DNA from: Elmis aenea
Lineage: Eukaryota; Arthropoda; Insecta; Coleoptera; Elmidae
DNA length: 64,000 nt
Reading direction: 5' to 3'
NCBI GenBank assembly: GCA_947652605.1
Contig: OX393576.1
Location: forward strand, 46,600,966-46,664,965
The position numbers and the translations under genes are program-made. This document shows positions 1-25,300 of this stretch, piece after piece; positions within the stretch are counted from its first letter, which is position 1, and the number at the start of each line of letters is the position of its first letter. The notes under the pieces are model-generated. The model saw only the letters and a list, made by a program, of their open reading frames with translations, had not been told where the DNA came from and made no database searches.

Positions 1-779
1 GGTAATTGTTAAATACGTATTAAAAGTGCATGGTAAAGGACAGTTAGGTTGATTTATATTGATGAAAACTTGAACAGCCGTGCATTAAAAAACTTCTGTA
101 AAATATGGAATCATGTAAAAGGATTTTTATTACTAGTTTTATTATGAATTCTATTATTTATAAAATGTTTTGCCTTAGATGTGATTGAAAATAGTATCTA
201 TTATATAGTTAAACTAAGCAAATTTTTCTTAACTATTTTATTTAAATTTGACCAAAAAAAATCCATTTGAACATTTCCCAACAACTTAATTTTCACCCCC
301 AGGGGAGATTTAAACTATAATTACCCATAAGTAATGGGTATTTTTCTCAAAATAAATAAAAAATTTGTTTAATACATAACTTTCAAAAGTATTATCTAAA
401 CATTATTTTTCTTGTTGATTCTCTACCATTTTCTACAAATTCTTGGTTTGTGAAATTGTTTGTATATCTGGGTTATAAAATCAAATAAGTTTTGACTTTA
501 AGAAATTTCATGAAGGTTAAAGGATTTAAAATTTGCTTTCACCCCCAAGGAAATCTTCCAATAATTACTTGGAACCACATCTGAGAAATATAGAATATAG
601 GGGATGTGGCAAGAATTCCCAAGCAAGATCAAAATTATTTTAACAACTTTGGCATTATGTAATCTTGTGTTATCTGGTTCAATATAACCATTCAAAGAAT
701 TGTATTAAAGCCCTTTCGTATCAAACAATTACTACTACATTGTTATGATACAATCAAAAAATCCAACATCACATAATGT

Positions 780-955
780 AAAGGCTTAGAATAACCCGTC
801 GCACAATAGAATTTTTTGAATTATGTACAATCACTCGATTATTCACGTTTGAATTTAAAATGACATTTTTTTTCCAACATATAATTAACATTATTTTTTT
901 GTTTTTATTTATCTATGAGCGAGCCCTTTGTTAAAAATTTCATAGCTCACCACTG
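780..955. mobile_element. Partial hAT-type repeat related to 55926-56284
   Basis: Inverted copy of the 55926-56105 part. Both share AATAACCCGTCGCACAATAG, the 'aatcactcgattattcacgt' block and the end AGCTCACCACTG at 944-955. The other terminus is missing here, so this copy is truncated. Confidence 0.75.
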
Positions 956-1085
956 TGTATAGTTGAAAATAATTTTAGGTTATGCAGTAAATGATTACAA
1001 ACAACTTTTATATTTAACTTTTTTTAATATTATTACTAATAACAGAGTTATCGAATAATTCGTCTTGGCTGGGACACCCTGTATA
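945..1085. repeat. Fragment of a fold-back family ending in ACCCTGTATA
   Basis: Reads CACTGTGTATAGTTGAAAAT at one side and GGGACACCCTGTATA at the other. In inverse orientation it matches about 36438-36570 ('ttttcaactatacacagtg', 'catttactacataa'). A third relative lies around 51410-52265. Confidence 0.6.
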
Positions 1086-3327
1086 ATATCTTTGTAAAAA
1101 AAACTACACAATCTAATGGGTTTTTTCTAAATAGAACTCATTAACTTTTATAAAGGTTTGTTTTTGAATCACTATTTTTTTTTTCAAGATGAGGTTTTTG
1201 TTCAACAAGCAAACCATTTTATAAAAAATATATTTATTTTTAAACTGGTAATAAAAATGCAAAGCTCGTCATTTACAGACTTTAAACAATGTTCTTTAAA
1301 CCATATTTTATTATTTAACAAATATGTTATTTTCTTTTTTTTATTAATCAAGGAATAATAATCAAACACTGATTTATTTCTATGTATATGTAATATGTAT
1401 ACACATACAAGTTTCTGTGCAATTTCTACTCAAAAAAATTGTTACATGTAACTTATTTCAACAAATTTGAAGTACAACTGCTAATTTTGATAAAAATTGT
1501 TACTTTGTTTAAGGAAAATACTGTTAACAATTTTTATTAATTTTAAAATAAGTTTTACATAAACTTTTACGTTAAAAAATTTGTACATGTATAGGCTAGT
1601 TTAGATTGCAGCTTCAGATACATAAAAAGATGTACAGGCAAAAAATCTGGGTATTTTATGATCTCTATGTTTTTTAAGGAAAATTGTTCTACTCAAAAAG
1701 GTTTAGTATTAAAACAGGGTAAAAAAAAACTCTTGTAAGATCAAGTGATCAAAACTTTTATTTAAACTGATGACTTGTCTTGTTTTAATGTTGGTTTTAT
1801 TCTTTACCAATCCAATTTCCCGATCCTTATGGCACCGCTATGCTCTGCTTATGTGCATGACTGCAAGATAATCGTAGAGCATGATTTGCACAGTGATTTT
1901 GAGTATTTTGCAATATTATATTCACCAACACCTTGGACACTAATCATGTTTTATACGACACTGTATTTGCTATAGTTTAAGAAGTCCAACGTATACTGAC
2001 TGAACTTGTTTAAAAGCAATGTTATGTATTGTGAGTTATCCAATTTAAACTGTAGCAAGTTTGAAGGAAGGTTTCTATGTAATTGTCAATGAACACGTTT
2101 TCATCTCATGTTGTGTTTTGTAAAGTTTTATAGAGGGTCTGCCGACTTTTTGAACAAATGTATTTCGACGGTTCAATTGAGATCAGGTAGGCAATGGCTT
2201 GTAGTGTAGTGCTACATCTGTAAGTTGTTGTAGTACCACGAGGCTCCACCTTTGCTCTCCGATATCCTGGCAGTTATGAATATTCTGTTTACTTTCCTCT
2301 TTCTTTGTGAGACTGTGCTCAAGCTCATCGCATTTGGAATTAAGGTAATATTTATCAGCATTACTTTCCAACGTTAATCTCAAATTATTTCACTGTAGTC
2401 ATAGTTTTTACTTTTTATGCGAGCAAATTTTTTATAATCCATTGAAGTTTTTAAAATTATAGTATGCAGGTAGTAGCACTTAATATTTATGCAGCCTATC
2501 GTTTTTTAGTAGTGTTCGTCTACGCAATATCGTTTAGTTTTTGGTTTTTGTAGATTTTTATATATATATATAGTTCTAAGCACTTAAAACACTACTTAGA
2601 CTAGTGAATTTAATCACTGGTAGTTACAACACTAAGTGAGTAACTGGTAGCGTTGCGTTAGCGTTGAGTAACTGATCTTTACAGACTAACGTCAGTTACA
2701 CCCGCTTTCATAGTAGACTTGATGCATGGTAGAAGTCCAAATCCTTTCCAAAAGTGAAGTTTTTCTTTTAGTTTATTTCAAATAATTAGGAAATTAGCTA
2801 GGTTTGGTTAGGTTTAAATATCGATCGTAATTTCTTCCTTATAACTAAAATTATTTATTAGGTCACTATTAGTTTCGTTAGCTATAACAATAAATTAGAA
2901 AATAGACACTATGTTATTTGGTTTTAGAAAATATTCTTACAATTACAAATAACTTGACTCAAAAAGGCATTTACATTTTAAATATTTTTTTACATGTCTA
3001 CATTATTTTAAATACCTGTAATAATCATTATTGCCTTATACTTGAATGTGAAATTTTTATTTTGTATATGATAAATTTTAGTTTTAATTAATTAATGAAA
3101 TTTTTATTTATAATTACTTTTATTCATTTATACCTAATGTGCCAATTTAAAAATCCACACATTAATGCTAATGCACATTAGAATAGTAATAGAAAATATT
3201 GCACACATGCTGTATGGCTAATTTTGTTTTAATAATAATCAAAAACTGAAAGCCTTAACATGTGTAAGAATACCATACAAAATTTAAATATTAAAGCCCA
3301 CCGCTAAAAAAATCTTAGCACCTAACG

Positions 3328-3758
3328 CAGAGCTGGGCAATGCTTGAATGCTTACTACTTGCAATAATTTTTTAAGCACTTTTAATGCTTCGAGCACAAT
3401 GCTTGGAGCACTTTCTAAAACAGATGATGCTTAGAGCACCAAGCACTTTCTTGAACACTTGGTACTTATTGAGCACTTTAGAAAGGCAGTGCTTAATAAG
3501 CATTTTTTAAATTTATATATGCTTACTGCATAGTATTTACATAGTATGCTACAAGACTTTAAATTTTAAATTTCTCTTAAGCATTTCCAAAATGCTCAAT
3601 GCTTGCTGCTTAATTTTTTTAAGCACGGGTCAGTGCTTGATGCTTTTAAGCATTTTTAAAAACCAAAGTACTTACTGCTTAATTAGATCAAGCACTTACA
3701 CAAGTGCTTGAATGCTCGGTGCTTCAAGCACTTTGGGTCGGTGCTTTGCCCAGCTCTG
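3328..3758. mobile_element. hAT-type MITE (CAGAGCTGGGCAATGC), copy 1
   Basis: 431 bp with the same ends and interior as 28801-29246, differing by small indels. For example, it lacks the 'ctcg' that copy 2 has in 'acagatgctcgatgctt', and also part of the segment near 28990-29040. The flanks CACCTAAC(G) and CACCTAAG look like a slightly mutated 8-bp duplication, so this copy may be older. Confidence 0.9.
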
Positions 3759-4670
3759 CACCTAAGTAGTTTTTTTTGTAAATGTACAGGATATCCCAAA
3801 TGATTTGTCTCGCCGTTTACAGTCATTTAAAACAAAATAAAGTTCCACAAATTCGTGTTCAATATTAATATAAAAATTAGATTTTCATACTTTTCTCAGT
3901 TTACAAATACTAAGAACTAAATACATTAATTTTAGTTTTTTCATTCAATTTCTTAATTTTTATAGAAATAAAAACACTAAAACTTCTTTGATATAAAATC
4001 TAATTAAAAAATAATTTAGTATACAAAAAGTTGCTTCGAAAATGCTTTTAGTTTTTTAATATCTCCAAAACTAATACGAAATTCAATTTTTTTAGCATTA
4101 CTTTAATAACTTGAACTGATACAGCTATGATTTTTTTTTTTAGTTAATAAGGAGTATGAAATTGAACACCTTTTCACTTATTTAAACGACCCAATAGCTC
4201 TTAAAATAAGCGAGATATCAACAGTGGCACAATCTTTTTAGAGTACTCTTTTAGTAAAAGCTTAACTGATCCCTTTATTTTACATATTTAAATAACGGTT
4301 TTGGTACCAAGTTATTAGCAGGCTTACAGAAAACTATGATATTAAATGGGATTAAAAGTATTCAACTTATTTTTCATGTTAATATAATATGTGCATTGAA
4401 TAAATGTATGCCTCTTTATTTTATTTGACTACCTACTTTTATATACGTATAATTATTTTCCAAAAATTGCATACATTTGCAAAATACTTTTATTGTCCTT
4501 TTATATTTTTAATAGCTGCAGCTTTGCTTAAGAAAATCAATTTTATTTTCAAATTTTGAAATTTCTGACAAATTTTAATGAAAAAATTTCACTAATGTAA
4601 ATTATTTTTTGAGTCTGTATATCTGATTACTGTTGCTATTGTTTGGTGTTAATACAATTTTGTTTCACAG

Positions 4671-18237
<13,567 letters not shown>

Positions 18238-20340
18238 CATCAGCATAAAACTCAGTTAATTGGGTAATAAAAACCCTTAATTCGTATTTTGACCAAAATA
18301 AAGTGATTTACTTTACGTTCGTAAATAATACTCCGTTAAACTGGCTTTAAAATAATCTGTCAGTTAAAGTGCATTAAAACTAACAATTGTAAAAAGCTAA
18401 CAGCCTTTCAGGAATTGAATAATGTGTATAACGTTGAACACACTGTTGTAACACAAACTTTCACCAATCTAAATCAAAGTATCTTACCTTACCTATGTAA
18501 CTGAAAGTTTTTTTAAATACTGCCAATATTGTTTTATTAGTCCATGGTGTGTGCAATAGAACTATCGTTAAAAACAAATGTTCATTCGCTAATCTATGTC
18601 ATTGCAATTTTTATCGAAAACAGGTGGCTATGGTTTCATGTAGCTGTTTGTTTTTTTTTGTATATTTTCAATTGTTTTCAAATAATTTATTGACATATGA
18701 AGTTAGTTTTATTTAATTTTGTAATATGGTTATTAAAAGTTTGGGTCTCTCGTAGTGAGTGAATTTATTGTATTGGCAACAATGCCTTCTGTTGTGAACC
18801 ATTATCAGCAGATTTCGTGACAAATTAAAAACAAATTGCAATGATACGTATGTGTATGCAAATGATCTTGTAATTAACGAAAATTCATTTTATTTTAACA
18901 CATAATTATAATTCTTCCCTAAAGTGCTTTAAAATCACTAAATTTACGAAACGTAATTGTTAATAGGAAATAAAATATAACTAAACTAAACTGTAACCGA
19001 TTTATTGAGTTAAATTTATGTGTTTTAGTGTAATCTAATGAACAGATACATTGTTTCTGTGATATGAGCACTGCGAGCGCGGTGCTTAAGAATTAAGTTT
19101 AACAACTATAGTGACCCATTCTTATTGTTTCGTGCTTATGGACATACGGATATTTTATTAACTGTTTAAATAAATTGCATTGTTTCGGAGTTTAATTAAA
19201 TATTTAATACACTATGGTTAATATTCTAGCTCGAACTAGTTTATTGCAAAATGATGCCTTATAAATCTAAACTGAGGTCTATAAGAACCATTAAGTTATA
19301 AGTATTTATCATCATTCCCAAATTCTTACAATGTAGTACCTAATTCAGATTAGTATTATCTCCCAGACATTTTTATAATAACCATTTATTTATTACCTAC
19401 CAATATTTGCTGCCGATTTCAGTCGGTGCTCTAAGAGTACCACAATAATGGTAGTGTGATGCAGCTTTTCGATGAACGTGAGTGTTGATTTCAGTAATCA
19501 TGTAAATATGGTTGAAATGATGGACTTCCAGGAAGCAGCACTTTAAAAATCCAAATGGCATCATCAAGCAGGTCTACGGGTTCATCGCTGGTTGCATATA
19601 TACTGGCAATTGTTCTAATTTACTAAACTGTATATCCAGATTGTGGTTATCAGATAACAGCACTGTGTAATGTCTTTAAGACAGCCCTAAGTAATCATGG
19701 AGCCGTGCCGCTGAGCGTTCGTCTGTGGTTGGCTTCCATTTGCATCTATTTTAATATACCTATATTTAATGATTCTGCCAATTGAATTAAAATGCGGGTT
19801 TTAAATTCATTAAATACTTCTAAGGCTAGCTTAGACATGGAATGGATGCGTACTATTTATACCCGTGTGCATGTTACCTCGTTGTTTGTGTGCGCTTCAT
19901 TCAACTGTTTACGCAGTGACAATTTTTATATGCAGATATTTCTTGGGAAATATTCCTGTCGAGGTTTTTGTGAACTTGTGTATAGTCCGTGTGTAAATTA
20001 GGTTTAATATGTCTTGTGCAGAATCTTAATTAAAAAATGTCTGTTAATATACATTGCCATTGCAATATTTCAAAAATGATGCTGGGTAGATGCCTATTAA
20101 TCAAAGTATTAATGTTTCATTAATTGTATATTACATGTTTACCATCAGCAACATTTTTGAAGGCAGTTGATATAATATGTATAAAAATTTATACATCTTT
20201 TTCATATAATTACTGAGTTGTTGAATATTTATGTAATTACCTATGTCCATTAGACTTTGCATTAGTATTAATATCATTATCATTGCTTTCAAGCCCATTT
20301 TTTAATAAAATCGTAAATAAATAATATAGATACGTTTTGT
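18238..20340 (+). other. cac: Probable long 3' UTR of cacophony
   Basis: About 2.1 kb without a coding exon and, unlike the introns, without any transposon I can detect. AATAAA signals occur at 18297-18302, 20304-20309 and 20317-20322, so both a short and a long 3' UTR are possible. TGTAAATA at 19501-19508 fits a Pumilio site. The 3' end is inferred, not observed. Confidence 0.5.
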
Positions 20341-22221
20341 ATGTGCTTCCTTTATAAAACACCCAAACCTTCAATTAATTATTTTTTACAATACTGAGTT
20401 AATTAGTGCCAGAGCTGGGTACAATTTGGAATTTTAAATATTTTTACTTGCAAAAGTACTTCACATTATAAAAATAGAAGTACATATTTTAAATACTTTT
20501 AAGTAAGTACCTATACAGCGTCATTCAAAAAGTCTGCAACAAATGGGAACATTTTTATTATCGATTTTTCAGAAAATTTTATTCTTGATAAAAGTTGGTG
20601 CATGGTCTAAAACTAACTTTAAGATGAAGAAAAGTTCAATAAAAAGTCATAGGACACTAGATTTTAACGATTTTTGAAATATTCGCAGGAGTAAAGTGCC
20701 CTTATTTTAAGAGATTCAAAAAAATTGTATAAGAAAAAGTTATTTAGAATCTCAAAACAAGAGCAGATTTAAATTTTGACGGCCATATTCCAATTTTCAT
20801 TTTTTAAGAAATTTTAACATTCAAAAAGTCTTCAACAAATGGAAAAGTTTTTTATTATCGATTTCTCATAAAATTTTATTCTTGATAAAAGTTGGTGCAT
20901 GGTCTAAGTCTTTTGGAATGACGCTGTACCTATATTATTTAAAATTTAAATTTTACCACTAATATTCATTAATAAATTAAAAAGTATTTAAATACTTGTA
21001 CCGACATTCGCAAATAATTTCATAACATTTAAATAAAGTAGAGTATTAAACACTTGAAAATATTTAAATTATTTCAAAATATTTTAATATCGGCAAAGTA
21101 TTTTCACATTTTTGAACTAAATAGTTCGCATTTTTAAAATATTTCAAATTAAGGTGACCAGAATTCGCTTTGCCCAAAGTGGGCACTTATATATAGGATG
21201 TTTCAAAATAACTGAAGATAAAGATCATGAACAATTAGCAAATTTTTGAATTTTATACCTTGTTTAAAAATAGGAAACTACATGAAGTGTGTAATTAAAA
21301 AGAGGTGGCAAATTTCAATGACCTGGAAAGTTTGACCCGATTTGTTTTTCAAGGCTTTTTTAAAATCAACAGTATAATAAAATAAAGATAACAGAAAAAT
21401 AGGCAGCTAGGTATGTTAAAGTTTGATAAAATATTTGAATTTGTGTCTTGCGATTAAGGGAAGACTTTTATATAAAATTTTTTCCTTAGACGTCTCCTTT
21501 CGGAGTTACACCCCCTAAAAGGAAGCGGTAAAATTAGGTTTTAATTTTATTTCTCAAATTTGGATATATGTAGAAGAATGATATTTGGTAGATGTTTTAT
21601 GCTTATTGAAAGGTTTACCTTATCAATATTTTCAATCAATATCAATATTATTAGATTCTATGATACTCAAAAAAATATTTGACAATAGGGTGCAATACGA
21701 AAACAGTTGTATTTATTTAAATTATTTTAATTACCATAAGCCTGCCTGTCTGTTATATTATAAAAATTTAAAGAAGTTCCTATGGACTTAAAATTAATTT
21801 TGACTGTGGAAATTTAAAATATTTCGTGATAGGCATACTGTGATACTGATCAATTTTACAAAATTTATCGAAATTGTTCACTCCTAACGTAAACACATTT
21901 ATGAGAACTCATAAGCGGAAAATTTCAAGTTAGAATAGCAAACTTGTTCAATTTCGAAGCATTTATTATTTTATACTTTTGCATTTGTATTCATATTACA
22001 TACTTTACATTTTCTATTTTGTGTGCATGAGAATTATGCTCTTTGATAATTGTATGCAGCTGTGGTAGATGTAAGTGCTATCAGAAAATTAAATGATAAA
22101 CCAATTGGTAAACATTTCTATTGATGTTTTGGAATAAATGCTTTCTATTTACATTTTAAATTCATGACTGTGTTACCAGTTAACTATCATTAAACTGTGA
22201 TAAATAATTTAAGTGACAAAA
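20341..22221. other. Intergenic stretch between cacophony and PDZD8
   Basis: A+T-rich DNA containing one fold-back repeat of the TACAGCGTCATTC family (20514-20928) and a lone repeat-like end near 21190. The PDZD8 promoter should lie in the last few hundred bases, but I see no clear TATA box or other decisive signal. Confidence 0.5.
20514..20928. repeat. Fold-back element, TACAGCGTCATTC family, copy 1
   Basis: Begins TACAGCGTCATTCAAAAAGT and ends GGAATGACGCTGTA. The left part is partly duplicated inside (a second 'cattcaaaaagtcttcaaca' near 20819). Flanks share ACCTA. Related copies lie at 25861-26735 and 39633-40362. Confidence 0.75.
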
Positions 22222-22383
22222 ATGGATGTATTCGGATTGTTATTTTTTTCTTGTGTTTCTATTTTATTTGGTGTGATATTAACTTTAGTGATGCAGTATT
22301 ATGTGTTAATAAAATATTTTAACAAAAATCCTTCAGCTACACCACCAAAGAAGCCACATACCGAGGAGTACAGGCTGCCAGAT
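22222..22383 (+). CDS. PDZD8: PDZD8 exon 1: membrane anchor
   Basis: 54 codons ending at GAT before GTAAGT. It starts MDVFGLLFFSCVSILFGVIL, an uncleaved hydrophobic anchor of about 25 residues, then a basic, Pro-rich cytosolic stretch (ATPPKKPHTEEYRLPD). Confidence 0.93.
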
Positions 22384-25300
22384 GTAAGTATTTTTTTATG
22401 GACATGTTTTTAGGTAATAAAACTTTAAATTTCCACAGGAAATTAAAAAACATTTGGAAGATAAACAAATGAACAAAGGCAGTGAAGATTCCAATTTAGC
22501 AATTACTCTAATGCTACAGTTTTTGTTTCATGAACTACAACACGCTGATGCTATTAAAAGGTGGCTGTATAAAAAATTGTCCTTAGAATTGGATGAACTT
22601 ATTGCCAAAACAACTACCGGCAAATTTTTCGATGGCGTAACGGTAATTATTTAATAAATTTTTTATTATATTCCACATAAGGGTTGTATTATTAGGAAAA
22701 AAACCATTAACTCACATATTAATGGAACTTCCTATATTAGCAATGTTAATAGCATATTCATAATAAATGAAAAACCTAAACAATAAATAAAATAACTTAT
22801 TGCAACTTGTGTAAATTAAATTTAAAAAATATCAAATTTCTGTTGGAAGCAATGAATTTGTCTCGAAAAAGTAGCCAGAGAACACCTAATTGATTTTTTA
22901 ATCTTCATTTTTAACAAGCTACCAAAATGCAACTAGGCGTGCTGAGAATTAAACAGATTTTGGTAAACACTTTTATTTGTGCCCAATGCAAAAGGTCTAG
23001 AAATTTGTAACAGCTTTCTTTTTCTCTTGCCAGCCCATATAGTGAATAATTACTTTAGTATTATATTAATTTGTGTTTATCCTCATTTTATAGATACGTG
23101 ATATGCATTTAGGATCACAATTTCCATCCATAAAAAACATATCAGTGGAAACTGTGAAACTCGATTCCACTGAAAGTTATATCGACACCTTAAATTTATG
23201 TATGTATCTGGATTACAATGGGAGTTTTTTGTTATCTGTTGATGCTAAAATGAAGTTTGGTAAAACAGCTTATCTATCAATTATTGGTAAGTTTAAGGTT
23301 ATAACTTTATTTTAATAATACAAAATTAAAATAAATATTGGGTATTTGTTTTTCATTAGTGACTCTATGGTGTTTTTGTAGTGAAACGTGTGAGTGGTTT
23401 GGCAAGATTACAATTTACTAGACTTCCATATACGCATTGGTCATTTAGCTTTTATAATGAGCCTGTGATAGACCTCGATGTAGAATCTCACTTTCAGGGA
23501 CGACAGTTACAATCAAACATAACTAATTTAATTGTTAACCAAATTAAGAAAGCTATCCGAAGGAAGCACACTTTACCAAATTACAAAATTCGGTAAGAAA
23601 TATTTTATATAACATTTAATTTAGATTTTTTCAGATAATATTTTTCGTATGATTTTATTTAACATATGTAGAGCACCATGACCTGGTATATTATTTGTAA
23701 GGTATTTTGTATTATAAGACAAATTAAATACAAGTTTTATTAAGTTTTGAACATCTTAACAGCAAAGTTTGAGTTGTGCAAAACAATTGCTTTGAAGTAA
23801 GCTTATGTTCATTGTAATATTAATAATGGGTTTTGTCCTTTACAATTTCACTTTTGTTTCTCCAAACTATTTCATAATTTTATTTCAGGTCTTATGCCTT
23901 TTATTTATAATTGTTTATTTTTAGTTCAGTTTTGAATCGGATCTCTGATTTTAAACCTTTTGTATTTGTTTGTATCCCATTGCATTCAGCCTCATGTAGT
24001 CATGTTATTGTTTTGTTTTTAGCTATAAACCGTTCTTTGTAAAAGCTGATCCTGGACAATTGGACATGGACGATAGTGAAGTTGTTCCTCAGGGACAGTT
24101 GGAAGTTATGTGTGTTGATGTTACAAGACTGGCTTCTACCATGGATATTCTGCAAGTTTATTGTACTTTTGCTGTTGGTGTGTATTAAATTTATTGTCTA
24201 CCAGCATCTGTGAGTCCGTTACTTTTCTTGTTTTTGGAAACTGGTACTTTTTTTTAAGTCCTCAAAATTCCTGAGCTTGAAATTTATATTGTAAATATAT
24301 GTGCTTAAAATGAAGTATGGATACATTTGCAAGCAAAACTTACATAATAATAATAGAGCTTAATATGTAGCAATATTCAAATGTTGTGAAAAATGCATAG
24401 TTAATTTGATAGAAGCAAAAAAATGTAAGATGTTTTTTATTTTAGTTTAAATATTTTTATTGACGTCAATACTGCTGTTTTTCTCAATCTACTTAATTTA
24501 GTATTGTATAAGGTGGAACAAATTCGAATGTTTTACAGGGTATCTCCGTCTCTGTTACCATAGGCCAGGCACAAAGCGCGTTTTCTGTCATGCGACCGAA
24601 CAGTCGCTGTACATACACAAGCGCTTGTCACAATCTGATATTGGACTCTGGGTTATTTTTTTGAGATAAACACACCTTTGTTATCAGATTTTTTTATATC
24701 ACTTTCCATTTTGGTGCTACAGACAAAAAATTATATTTCACAGATTTTGAAAATTTACTGCAACCCTTTTATTTATATACCGGGTGTAACAGAGTTCTGG
24801 TACACCAGCATTTTTTCTTTAGTTTTCTTTTTAATTAAATGATATTTTAAACATAAAAAACCGGATTATTTGAATATATGTGCACTATTATTTCACTTCC
24901 GGTTTCGCAGGAAAGGACCCTTACTTTGTTATTTCAAATGCAACACCATGTATATTTTTACATTTTTGGTAAGAGGAAGCAATTTTGAATACAACTCCAC
25001 TATTTTGGTTAATTTTTATAACCTCAAATAATTTTTGTACAAAAATAAATTTTTTTATTAAGTGTGCCATGACCTGCATTAATTGAATTTTATTATGTCA
25101 ACAAGTGTCCTAAAAACGTTTTTGTAGTGTTTTATAGACATTTAGGTTACTTTAATCAGCTTTGAATGTTAAAAAATCGTTTTTTTTTTGACAAAAAATC
25201 AATTTATTTAAATGGAATGGTGCTGGTACACGTGGTTGTTTAAAAAGACTGCTTAACAGACTTAAAATATAAAAACCTATTAAGATGTCCTATTAATCGC

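Larger units (their letters stand above)
1..4670 (+). other. cac: cacophony intron, upstream part
   Basis: No coding exon of the channel is visible here; the IVS1-S2 exon must lie further upstream. The stretch is A+T-rich. It holds a partial hAT-type repeat (about 780-955), an adjoining fold-back repeat end (about 945-1085), a complete hAT MITE (3328-3758) and a short TA run near 2562. The remainder shows nothing I can name. Confidence 0.7.
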
